Positions 14,581 through 25,800 of a DNA stretch of 64,000 bases are shown one piece after another (the stretch's first letter is position 1; each line of letters opens with the position of its first letter). The position numbers were made by a program, and so were the translations under genes. Source of the DNA: Parietaria judaica (taxonomy: Eukaryota > Streptophyta > Magnoliopsida > Rosales > Urticaceae); NCBI GenBank assembly GCA_954871525.1, contig OX940872.1:27809746-27873745 (forward strand), read 5' to 3'. The notes under the pieces are model-generated. The model saw only the letters and a program-made list of their open reading frames with translations. It had not been told where the DNA came from and made no database searches.

Positions 14581-16314
14581 ATGTCGATGACTCGATGCGG
14601 TGCTGCTCTGGGCTTCAGAGCCTTGCTTTCGCTTCACTTGGGAAACACTCGGATGGCTGGTTGTTATCACTCTCAGTCATTCACAGGCAGCAATCTTGAG
14701 GAAGCTCTGAGCTCGTTTGACGCCATGCTCCGAACGCGTCCGTTGCCTTCCGTTGTGCGTTTCAATCAGCTCTTGGGTCAGATGGCGAAGGCAAGGTACT
14801 ACTCCCATGTCACTTTCCTCTACAAACGGATGGCTTCGCTTGGAATCGTAGCTGACAATTACACTCTAAGCATTATGATCAATTGCTTCTGCCATTCGCA
14901 CCGCGTAGACTTCGGTTTGTCAATGTTTGGAAGCTTCTTCAAATTTGGTTATGAGGCCGACAATGTGACTATGAATACATTATTAAATGGATTCTTTTAT
15001 GAGAATATGGTTGCGGAAGCTCAAGAGTTTTATTCTAAAATGATCCAGAGTGGTTGTATGCCTGATTTAGTCACCTATACCACATTACTCAACGGCTTAT
15101 GCAAGGTTGGAAACCATGTTTTAGCTGTCCAGTGGCTAAAAAAGATGGAACGAAGTAAACGTTGCAAGCCTAACATAGTTTCCTACGGTGCGGTTCTTAA
15201 CGGACTTTGCAAGGCCGGACTAATCGTTGACGCTCTCAGACTATTCGAAGATATGATTAGAAGGGGCATCGTTCCGAACGTGGTTACGTACAGCACCTTG
15301 ATTCATGGAGCTTTTGTACTAGACGAATGGAAAGAAGTTATGATGAAGCTATTGATTGACATGGAAAGTCGAAAAATAACCGCCGATACGAAGACTTATT
15401 CGATTGTGGTTGATGCGCTTTGCAAGAATGGTATGGTTGAAGACGCACGAGGCGTGATTGAAAGTATGGTGCAAAGAGGCGTCGAGCCTGATGTGGTAAC
15501 ATACAATTCGCTTATGGAAGGCCATTGTTTACTTGGAAATGTTGACAAGGCAAGTGAAGTTTTCCACATGATGATTAGCAAAGGTTTACAAGTTGATGTT
15601 TATAGCTATAACATCCTGATTAATGGCTACTCAAAAGATAGAAGGATCAACGAGGCACTCAATCTATTCGAAGAAATTTCATCCAGGGGGTTAGTTCCAG
15701 ATGTCGTTATTTATACATCGATCATTTCCGGTCTGTGCAAAGTAGGTAGAACTGAGGCAGCTTACAGTTTACTTCTAAAGATGGAAGCTCGAGGTCTGGA
15801 ACCGAATGTTCAAACTTATGCAACTTTACTCGATGGTTTCTTTAAGAACAGACAACTTGAAGAGGCAATGAAATTATTCCAAGATATGAAACAGAAAAAG
15901 TTGCATCTCGATATTGTTGTCTATAATACACTCATTGGAGGCATGTGTAAGGCAGGATATCTTACGGAAGCAAAGAGAATATTTTTTGGATTATCATCTA
16001 AGGGACTGCTACCTAATGTGCGAACGTACAACATAATAATTGATGCACTTCTGAATGAAGGACTCGTGGGTGAAGCGAGAAAATTGCACAAAGAAATGGA
16101 AGATAACGGATGCGCACCTGACGACTGCACCTTCAATTTAATGATCAGAGGATGCATAAAGAACGATGAGATGTCAAGAGCATTGCAACTTAGAGAGGAG
16201 ATGGTGACTAAAGGTTTCTCAGCCGATGCATCCACAGCGGAATTGTTCGTTTATTTGGTTGTTTCTGGCAAGTTAGATTCTTCTTTGCAACTTGTGACGA
16301 AAGAGGTTATTTAG
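14581..16314 (+). CDS. P-class pentatricopeptide repeat protein, copy 2 (Rf-like)
   Basis: Intronless 577-aa paralogue of the protein at 7066-8808. It is three residues shorter because of a small deletion before the first repeat. It has the same presumed mitochondrial presequence, fourteen PPR motifs (residues 58-549) and tail. Predicted code: U-G-U-A-?-G-G-U-U-A-?-C-U-U (inference). Residue 5 or 35 differs from copy 1 in repeats 1, 2, 3, 5, 6, 7, 8 and 12, while framework residues are largely conserved. This points to changed RNA specificity. The last 320 bp or so are nearly identical to copy 1. The 5' leader is also homologous, but a MITE arm and gene debris lie further upstream. No frameshift or internal stop is seen. 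Confidence 0.93.
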   Translation: MSMTRCGAALGFRALLSLHLGNTRMAGCYHSQSFTGSNLEEALSSFDAMLRTRPLPSVVRFNQLLGQMAKARYYSHVTFLYKRMASLGIVADNYTLSIMINCFCHSHRVDFGLSMFGSFFKFGYEADNVTMNTLLNGFFYENMVAEAQEFYSKMIQSGCMPDLVTYTTLLNGLCKVGNHVLAVQWLKKMERSKRCKPNIVSYGAVLNGLCKAGLIVDALRLFEDMIRRGIVPNVVTYSTLIHGAFVLDEWKEVMMKLLIDMESRKITADTKTYSIVVDALCKNGMVEDARGVIESMVQRGVEPDVVTYNSLMEGHCLLGNVDKASEVFHMMISKGLQVDVYSYNILINGYSKDRRINEALNLFEEISSRGLVPDVVIYTSIISGLCKVGRTEAAYSLLLKMEARGLEPNVQTYATLLDGFFKNRQLEEAMKLFQDMKQKKLHLDIVVYNTLIGGMCKAGYLTEAKRIFFGLSSKGLLPNVRTYNIIIDALLNEGLVGEARKLHKEMEDNGCAPDDCTFNLMIRGCIKNDEMSRALQLREEMVTKGFSADASTAELFVYLVVSGKLDSSLQLVTKEVI

Positions 16315-18238
16315 TAAGTGTTTTTATGGTTGTATATTTTTTTTTTACCTTTTCCACTACTTGGCATTATAACGCTTTGTAAACTTTCTTTCTTGAATTG
16401 GCTGCAATTGTCTAGCTTTGTAGTTTTCTTAGTGGATTATTTAGATTTAAAGGTTTGTGCACTTTCTTGGAGATCAGTGAAGAGATATTTTTATGCTATA
16501 GCTTATAATTGGAAATAAGTATAGAAGCTTTAGGAAAGTCGAGTTTGCCAGTTCCGCATCAGTTTCTTTTGTAGTTAAACTTAAAACTGTGGTTGCGAGT
16601 TCGCCATAGTTTTGAGGTTGCGATTGCTGTCCGGAACTAGTCGTTGTTCTCCTTTGTCCGGCCGGGATATGTTACTGCTTAAAGTAGTGAATTAAATAGA
16701 GAACTTTGTTGATGAAGCATTCAGTTCGGGAGATTGTCGAATTGATATTACTTGGATTGATATAAAGTTGATATTTTGTTGGGTTTAATCATCTGTTGAT
16801 ACTTGTAAAACTTGTAACACACAAAATGACCATGAAGGTTTTGAATTGTGTTTTTTGTTGCTAAAATCGTTTCGATAATAAATCTAACAATTTATCGTGT
16901 CCCAATTTGGCTGGGTTAAATATTTTGTTGTGTTTCTATACATATCACTTATCAGTAAGCTCAAGCAACCTTTATAAGATATTTCTATATAATTTGCTTT
17001 TTATTTTTGGATTTACTTTTTATTGAGCAAAATCTAAGTTTTGTGCTTCTTCATTTAAAGCACTTTGACCCTACTACTTTGAGGCTCCTCTATATAAAAT
17101 AAGTTTCTTTAGGGGTGAAACCCAATTCAAGATACGTGTTCGTGTTCCAAACCCGATTTTATTTTTTTGGAATCCATATACGGAATCTGGATCCCAAAAA
17201 AATAAAATCGTATCTAATTACAAGACTCTTGAGACCTCATTCTGTTTCGCCCAAGTTAGATTTTGTAACTAGTAGGAGTTCTTTAGTGCTAAAGCCTAAA
17301 ATGCTCAAATTTATAACTTATTTTTTTATTCACTTGCTTGCACAAATGTCATCTATTTATTCCGTAGTTTTGTAGTTTATGTTAAGCTTTTAGAGTTAAG
17401 AACCAATTAACTCCATTGTTCATATATTGACAACTAATATTTAGGTATTACTTATCAATTAGTTATAATTTTTTTTATTTTTTTTTCAATTTTTTTTAAG
17501 CAATGAATTAAAAACCCATTTGAGAATAGTTAAAAGGATTATATTGTCTTGTTACTTTTACTCTATCTTGTTTATTTTGTTAGAGCAGCTCTTAATTTAT
17601 GGACTGAGTCAAACGATTGTCCGTTTATTTAGCTTTTTATTTTATAAGTGAGTGAACGATTTTGAATTTAATATTAGAATATAGAGCACGGCGAAATTCA
17701 TGAAATAATTTATTCATAATACAATGGTGCCGTTCTTCAAACGACGGGTGTGCTCTTCCAATTCCACAGCGGCATCGCATTCATATAACTCCATTGTTCA
17801 TACACTAACATATAACTAGTGGCCGCGGTGGCGAGAAAATATTCTATTTAAAAATTAGAAAAAAATTATTAGAGAAATTAATTTTATAATATGTGTTGTT
17901 AAAAACTCCATTGTTGGAATTTTAAAATATTCCAAAGCGAACCCAACAATCTTAATTTATTCATGTCATATTATTGTCAAATATTTGAGAACTTTTCATT
18001 TTTTGTTTACAATAAAACTCTACAATCTGGATATTGTAAATGCACAGCTAAAAATATTATTTACAAAAAAAATCTGAGAATGTTAGAATAAAAGAGTCCG
18101 TCCAACTTTGGTAAATTAAATTACTGAATAGGTCTAACATTGCGCATGTAAAAATAAAAATAAAACAAAAATAATAAAAATTTAAGAATATATAGTGTAG
18201 TTTTATATAGTTAGTTCTTTATATATATTAAGGAAATA
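16315..18238. other. 3' flank of PPR copy 2 and AT-rich spacer
   Basis: Duplicated 3' flank of the PPR block (matches at about 16606-16725 and 17498-17601) followed by AT-rich sequence up to the solo LTR. The open frames at 16318-16518 and 17115-17375 show no family resemblance. Confidence 0.55.
17729..17780 (-). pseudogene. Fragment of SKIP16 exon 2
   Basis: Fifty-two bases match SKIP16 exon 2 at about 11550-11600, with small differences (for example AAACGACGGGTGTGCTCTTC against AAACGACGGGCGTGCTCTTC). Its position downstream of PPR copy 2 mirrors the position of SKIP16 downstream of PPR copy 1. This supports loss of a duplicated SKIP16. Confidence 0.82.
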
Positions 18239-18243
18239 CCAAT

Positions 18244-19973
18244 TGTTACGGGCAAAAACGGGATTTATTTTTATAAATAAATTTATTAAACGGAAATTAT
18301 CTCAATAAATTCCGTTGATTAATTAATTAATTCGACTAATCTTTTAATTAAGATTATGAATTAATTAAATCAATTTCAAAACCCAAAACTCCCCCCCCCC
18401 GAGGCCCGTTTTCAAAAAACAAAGTGTCCCGGTGTTCGTAAAAATATGAAAACACCCAAAAACGACATAAAATTTGTAAAAAAACGGACACAGGACGGGC
18501 CCGGAAGCAAAAAAGAGACCGGAGGGCATTCGGTGGGACCCACGAAGTCAACAGCCTCCAGGATCACGCCACGTGGCGAGCCCAGAGGCTGCCTCCCCAC
18601 GTGGGCCCCACCTGAGCCCACCATCCAGCCCACTTGCAAGGGGCTGGCAGCGATCGGCCACGTGGAGGGCCAGGATCGCCCGCCAGCCTCACTTGTGGGC
18701 TTCCCCTCACCCACTTGCGAGGGGAATGGCTCGGGAAAGCCACGCGTAGGGCCCGGATGGGCCCTGCCTGATCCCGAGCAGGCAAGTGGCCCCCTTTAAG
18801 GGGCTACATGGTCGTCCGATCCCGCTCGGACGGCCGGGATCGCTCTATCTTTTCCCGGGGACCTAAAAATAAATAAATAATTGCCCAGGGACCCCTGGGA
18901 CAATATTTTATTACACGTGGACAATATTTTATTACTATAAATAGAAGCTCAGTTCAGTTAAACGGTAACTCATTCGAACTCATTCGAATTCACTCGACTC
19001 GAGTTCTCTCTCTCTCTCTACCCCCGATATACTCGCCTCCCCTCAAATACCGTTCTAATGTTGAGCGTCGGAGGTGAATCAGGGGGTACCCCCCCTACCC
19101 CCCCCCCCCCCCCCCCCCCTGACCTCAGGTGTTCCCTTTTTCAGGTCCTAAAAAGTGAGAGATTTACGAAAAGCGGAAGCCCTGGTGAAATTCCCACTTG
19201 GTCCTTGGCCCACCTGATAGGCCCAGTTCTACGCGGTGTCCAGTCTATCTCCCCAGTCCATTGCGCGGCTGAGGATATAGCCTGGGGACACGAGCCTGGG
19301 CCCACAATTCAGGACGAGGGGCCCGACCTAGGGGAATTCCCACTAAGATCCGGACGGCTGAGGGATCGCTCTGAGAAGAATCCCCTGGAGAAAATCCTAG
19401 GGAAAGTCCATGACCCCGCCTGCCCTTGTTCTAAAGATCTACACGACCTTGGTCCTGTCTCTTAGTTCCTGGATCTAAATAGGATACCGGGACTCCGAGG
19501 ACAGTTCCTGCCCGGACTAGAACAAGCCATTTCAGGACGAGAGTCTAACCTCCCAGGATTCACTCCCTGGTCAAAAGCACTCCCTCGTTCGCTGGTACCT
19601 ACGATCTGAGCGGTTCCCGAACCTGTAACCCTGGCCTCTGGCCCTGAGGTAACAGGTAGCGTGTAAACCCGAGTCGCCTAGGACCCCAAACGGCAAAGAG
19701 ACCTTTGACCAGGCTAGTGCCAGGAATATCTACTCAGGGCCCTCAAATCAGTCAATTAAAACCTCACCCTGAAGTCAGCGGCGACCACCTCAAAGTCAAC
19801 AGGGGTCAGAGGGAACGATCATTGACAATAAAGGCCATCATCCCCACAACTGGGCCATCCAAGGCCCATCCAAAAATCAACGGAAGCCCGCCACGTCACC
19901 AACGACATTGGGCCAGGCCCAAAACGCATAACTTGGGCCTCAACAGTGTTTGATCCAGAAAACGGCATCAACA
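18244..19973 (+). mobile_element. Solo LTR (1730 bp) with 5-bp target-site duplication
   Basis: Starts TGTTACGGGC and ends GGCATCAACA (TG...CA). It is flanked by perfect CCAAT direct repeats at 18239-18243 and 19974-19978. It is much GC-richer than its surroundings. A TATA box, TATAAATA, lies at 18936-18943, followed by a CT-rich stretch and a poly-C run near 19101-19119, as expected for the U3/R part of a plus-oriented LTR. No internal retroelement region and no second LTR occur in the window, so this is a solo LTR left by recombination. The length suggests a Ty3/gypsy source, but the lineage is not assignable by eye. Open frames within it (18446-18799, 19058-19465) are not credible proteins. 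Confidence 0.9.
18570..18943 (+). promoter_or_regulatory. G-box cluster and TATA box of the solo LTR
   Basis: Four perfect CACGTG G-boxes lie at 18570-18575, 18598-18603, 18659-18664 and 18914-18919, ahead of TATAAATA at 18936-18943. G-boxes are bound by plant bZIP and bHLH factors. Their density here suggests that the LTR promoter is light- or stress-responsive (inference). Confidence 0.6.
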
Positions 19974-19978
19974 CCAAT

Positions 19979-22876
19979 ACTACACAATTTGAGTAACTAA
20001 TAGAAAAAGTTTATCAAAATATACAAAACATCATAAATGACGATTTCGATTAAAAAAAATAAAAATACAAATAGACAGCATTATTGTAAGTCTGCTTTTA
20101 TTTTCTTTGCACTCCTTGTTATCTTACTTCTTTTTTGTTTCTTCATCATTTTGTACACAAGTGGTAATTGTTTATCATCTCACTTACATGTAATTTAATT
20201 AATATATTAATTTAATCTCACAGATAGTAGGGTTTGAAACAAATTTATAAACATAAATCAATAAAAAAAATAAAAAATTAGTATTTGATCGAAGACACTT
20301 ATTCTTTATTCTCGTTTATATCATTCAAATCTATTTAAAGGTGGACGCAAATTGATTTATCTCGTGTCATAATCATAGCATGTCTCCACCTCACATCGCC
20401 AGTACCCGTTTAATCCATTCCAAACGGTCCGAACTTATGAACATGGGAAAGAACAAAGAAGATTAAGAAGTCGCGTTAAAAACCCGAAACAGCATCAATG
20501 AAGGGGAAAAAAAAAACTTTCTACAAATAGAAATGCAAAAACTGCCCGAGTCACATTGTCGTCGTCGAGAGAGAGCATTCTAAAACACAAAATAAAAAAA
20601 CTAGTTGTAGATTGTAAGCCTTGATAACGTTGTTGTGTTTATAGAATCTGCGAGAGGCGTTTGAGATTGCTATCCATGGCATTGCATGTACAAAAAAGCC
20701 CACCATTTGATTGAGAGCACGCCTACACTACACGATTATACAAAACAAATCTGTCATTAATTACACTAAAAATCATTTCTATAATTAAAAAAAAAAACAC
20801 ATTAATTTGCTTTTTTCGTTTGTTTTAGCTTTTGTTTTGACGTGTTTGGTCGAGACCCTTTTGAACTGAGCTTGTGCAGAGACGTTTTTGTCAGCTTCAC
20901 CTGCCCAGTTCGTCGCCGGACTAATAATCGGACTAAGGAGAGAACATATTACGCCTATATTCACGAATATATTGGCATATCTGCGCTTTCTGGAAATCAG
21001 ACTCGAGGAAACCTGGAAGATTGGATCGTATGAAATGAACATTTCCAGATCAAGTGCAAATCAAACCTTTGTAGAGCAGAAACCAATCTCTGAATACGAA
21101 GACGGTAATTTTATCGGAGGGTTGTCGATACTGCCATATTGATGGAGGACGTGAAAAAGAGTAAAAATATCTGAGCTTTGCAAACGCACCAGTTCAAAGA
21201 ATTTGTCGAATAAAACCTACTCTACCATCGAGACGATACTTTACTAATAAAAAAAACGAATACTGCATTTGTACTTTCGTAAAAGAAAACATGATACTTG
21301 ATCTTAGAGTGCAAAAAACCGCATTTACCAGATATTCTAGTAAATAAAGTCTAGCTAATGTTTCAAAACAAGGCGGCATTGTCAACCGTTCATTTAAGCC
21401 TCGATCGATTGATTAAGCCCCATGGAAAAAGGAAAGCGAATTGCGTGATTAGAACAGAACTACCATTGAAATTATGAGTCTAATCCTTGAATTGAATTAA
21501 TCCTTAGGTCCAAATCATAAAATGCCAACCTATTCTCAGCATGAATATTCAATTAATAAAGGAAAGGAAGCATATAAAGAAGCACGAAAACCAGAGCAAA
21601 TGACGAGATTTTTCCTACACGGGTGTTAAAAAATCGGCACAAACTATCAGAGAAGCTAAAATTCAAGGACTACGTCATGGCCTAGCTAACTTTGAGCTGC
21701 CGAATGCAACAAGAATGAAACCGGGGAACAAAGTCGCAATCAGCTTTCTTTTCATTCAATTTACCGCCTTTTGTATATGCTTAAGAAATTCCCTATTATG
21801 GTTTAATGTCTCAGTTTTGGGTAAAGTTGGAGCTTTTATGAAAGTTTAAACAAACTTCAACAATAAGTTGAACTTGATGTTATAAGAGTTCTCATCCATA
21901 AAGAGTATGCATTTGTTTACCTAATGAACTAGGGCTACGGAAATGCCTCGATTCCATATGCTTTAGCCTAAATTTTTTTTAAAACATGTCGAAAACGGAA
22001 TGAATTTTAAGCCGTCTAGTTTTTATAAACCTCAGTTCGACTCCTATCCTAAAACCTACCAAAGCTTCTTAGAGAAGTAATTTGTCATTCGTGTCGAAAT
22101 CCAAAGTAGTGTCGTCTGTAACGCAACGCGGTGAAAGGAAAATGAGAGGTAAAAGGATCCTATTTCCGTTTTAAGGAAATTAGTTTATATTTGTGTGGAA
22201 AATTCTTAGCAGAATGAGAATCTAGCCACTTCAAATAGTACTTCTCTAATCATATGTCCAATTTAACAGAAAAATGAAGTTACTTTATCATGTACACCAT
22301 GAAAAGAGTTTTACATACATAATATAATATACATTATTATTGTTACAAACTCACGAACTCTAAGCATACTTGTCCTTAGCATGAGTTAAAAATGTACCAA
22401 CTATGTAACACGAAAATGGTACAACAGCACAAGTCAGTTATGAGGTCAGCATATCACGCAACTTGAAAGAGAACACATTAACAGCTAATATAACTAATAC
22501 AGTTATCGATAGAAAAGTGGAAAATATTAGCATGTATCACTCGAAAGCACCATGCAATTTGCAACGACAAAAATAAGTGAAATCAGTCAATGATAAAGCA
22601 GCTATATCTGAAAACCGCGTCCCTAAAAGCATGACAGTAAGCGAATTTCTATCTATGTGGCCAACTAGTCTATATTTACGGTTAAGAAGCTATGTCCTAC
22701 CAAGATAGAGCCTAATCCTCAAATTTCCCCAAAAAAATAATATACTCACGAAACCTTAGAAACTACGCATATACTAGCAAAAGGTATATTTATCATTTAT
22801 CTATATACCTTGCAAAAGAAATTGAATCGATGAATAGAAGTCGTTTTAAGCAAGAACTTACCTAGATGATGGAACG
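19979..22876. other. No recognised gene; probable FPA 3' UTR and 3' flank
   Basis: No coding family was recognised. A strong donor on the minus strand (CTAG|GTAAGT at about 22861/22860), 17 bases after the FPA stop, implies a 3' UTR intron. A less AT-rich stretch at about 20800-21150 could be a downstream UTR exon, but I cannot place the acceptor. The two overlapping open frames there (20785-21042 minus, 20888-21142 plus) match nothing I know. Confidence 0.45.
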
Positions 22877-25800
22877 TTATTGCTGACTTCCAGGAACCCG
22901 TCCGGCTTGCTGCTGCTGTTGAATTTGAAGAAGAAGGTTGGCTGCAAATTGCAGAGTTGATTGATACCGTTGGTTCTTATCACCCTCGCCCTCTGATGTC
23001 CCCTGAACCGGACCCGAAACTTCTGTGTTTGGCTTTTCAGGCATTGCACTTTGCACTGAATTTGGAGCAGAATTCACTCCATAAGCCTGAACCGACGAAG
23101 TCGCTGGATTCATAGAATGTTGTGGGACCGACGTATTGTAATACCCAGAAGAGTCGTTACCGGGTCCAATCCCATAGGCTTGATGGGTAGGAAGAGAAGG
23201 TTCATTATGATAATGGGTTAGATTTGAAGGTGGTCTAAATTGCATGGCTTGATTTGCAGTAGGATCTTGAAAATGGGTGTTTGAATGTGCTAACTGTGCA
23301 TTTGAGACGGGTGGAAAAGATTGCATTTGTGCAGGGCCGTGACCTTGAAGATTGTAATGATTTCCCATATGGTCGGAATTCAGTTGATGATTTTGTTTCC
23401 ATGTAGGAGAAGGGTTTACTCTATTGGGTGGAGCAGGGAGATGTGAAGGCCGAGTGGGCTGACCAGTAAATTTCGGAGCTTCCGTGACAGAAGAGTTAGA
23501 ATTCCCAGGCAGCCAGGAAGCCAGGGTAGCGATCAGCTCGGGGGTTAAAGCAACTCCAGTTTGGGGTTGTGATACTGCGCCGGAATTAGAGCTGTAATCT
23601 AGCCCACCGGTAGTTTCAATGGCTGGTGTGAACTGTGGTTTTGGAGGATGCTTAGGTTCCTCTTGCAAAACCCTGCCGTAATCCATCGGCGGAACCCGCT
23701 CTTCTTTTGGCGGAATATAAGAGTACTCAGGTTGGGATATAGGGATCTGGTTGCCTTCCATATACTGTGAAGTATGTGGGGGAAGAGACTGTTGTTGCAG
23801 AGAAACTTGTGGAAATTTCAGCACAACCCCGTATAAGCGATCTGGGCCAGAAACTTTCAGTATGTCTGTTAAGAACTCAGAAGGAGGGACTAGAAATAAA
23901 GTGGTCCCGTCACTGAACTTGGCAACACCAGCTCGTTTCTTAGCACCTAGGTAGCGAAGAAATTCAGTGTACGAGGCAAAATCATCCTCACTATCTGGTA
24001 AGAAGAACACAATCTCGAACCCAATAGCCTCAGCATAGTGTTTAGTAAGCAAATCCAACCCAGTTCTGGCGGAGCAATTCACGACTTCGGGACTGCAAGA
24101 CAACCAACTATTGTCAGACAAAACCTCAGCGTTTTCAAGTAGTACCTTAAAGCCTATAAAATACACTGTTGGAGCCACGCATGGTTAACAGTTCTATTGT
24201 GAGCCAACGACATGACTTTTAAGATTAAAAAAAAAAAAAAAAACAGAACTTAAGTACCAAATATTAGCAAAAAGGATGAAGGTAGGTGGCTGTTTTCGGA
24301 CAGTAAAATCATATATATTACTATTAGAATTTTAGAATAAACTTATACACTTACTTAATCATGGATAGATAGAATTGTTAACAAAATAAAACTAAATTAC
24401 TAATTTTCCATAAACCAAACCAACTATAAGACATCTCAACCATAAAAAGCAGCATAAACAACAGAATCCTAGACCCTTAGCAGAAATCATCTGACATATG
24501 TTAAGGCATCAGAGCAGAGAGTAACCGTGAAGTGAAGTAAGAAGTAAGCAAAACTCAGGTTTGTACAAAAAACTCAATAATCAATAAAAGATACTCACAG
24601 ATCTGATGACACTCCTTTTCCCATTGGGACACAACGAGCATGACAGACAGGCGTACCACCCTTGGCAATAATCCCACGCCATATATAATCATGATCAGGA
24701 TGAGCTTGAGGAGGTCCAACAGAATCGCTCCTGCGACCAACAGGACTTGGACGATTGTGCCCTTGGCCATTTGCAAACGGGTCCAACCCCAATCCTTGGT
24801 CGTCAAATTTTCTCAATGGAAAAGACGGATCTTCAATAGGCATGGGACCATCGATCCTTGATCTTTTAGAATCCCTCTGAAGCTGGCTACCATCCAACAC
24901 ATCCCATGAGCTAGACGCAGGTCTTGTGTGGATGCCAGCTGGCGGAGACGGCCTTCTCCAGTTTGGGCCCATGGGTTTCGAATTACCTTCTTGGTAAGAA
25001 GAAAAGGCAGCTAAGTCAGTACGCTCCGGTCCTGAGTGCGGAGGCTCAAATCTACCTTGAGGCCCCAAGGGCCTCATTCCCGAATGGGGTCCGAGAATTC
25101 CTCCAGATGGCGGTGGACCAGAAAAATTATTCGACATCATTGAGCGATTTGGCCCGTACATATCAGTCTGCATAGGCCGGAAAGAATGTTCACTAAACAC
25201 CATATCGGGCCCAAGTCCATTAGCTGCAGGGAAGAACTCTTTTTGAGGAGCAAGATCGCTGCTGGAGTACATAATACTGATTCGGGGGTCATTGAAAAGT
25301 CTACCCTGCAATCCTTCCTTGGCACGGCGAGCTTCGTCCACACTTCTGAACTCCACAAAAGAGTAACTCCTCGAAGGAAAACTTTTGATTTTCTCAATCT
25401 CACCGAATAATATCATAGCATTGTGCAACATTTGTTCGTCAATCTGAAGCGATGGAGGGTAACCTATCCACAAAACTTTGCTTGGCAATCCATCTCCTTT
25501 TCGCCCTCCTGGAGCTTGTGAATACTACACAATCAAACATGATTTCATAAGTAAAAAAAAAAAAACTGACACCATAAGAGTTTTCAAGCATACGAAGAAA
25601 ATTGGCAAGACATAAGCGTCAGATATATAAAAAGAAAACTAACCGGCACCTGCGGTCTTTTATGAATAGGATGAAAATCAGCAGGGGCCATCCTGCCCTG
25701 AAATTGCCCATCTCTGGAGTCTGGCCACTGATCCTGCAGAATCGTAAGCATAATAAACATAAGCTCTTCTCCAATTTAGCATTATAGTTTAATTCATACA

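Noticed and set aside
18446..19465. Open frames of 100-135 codons on both strands in the GC-rich region
   Set aside because: They lie within the solo LTR, run through poly-C and CT tracts, and resemble no protein. GC-rich sequence gives long frames by chance.
20785..21142. Overlapping 84-85-codon open frames on opposite strands
   Set aside because: No recognisable family, no splice continuation, and both strands are open equally. More likely FPA 3' UTR or spacer.
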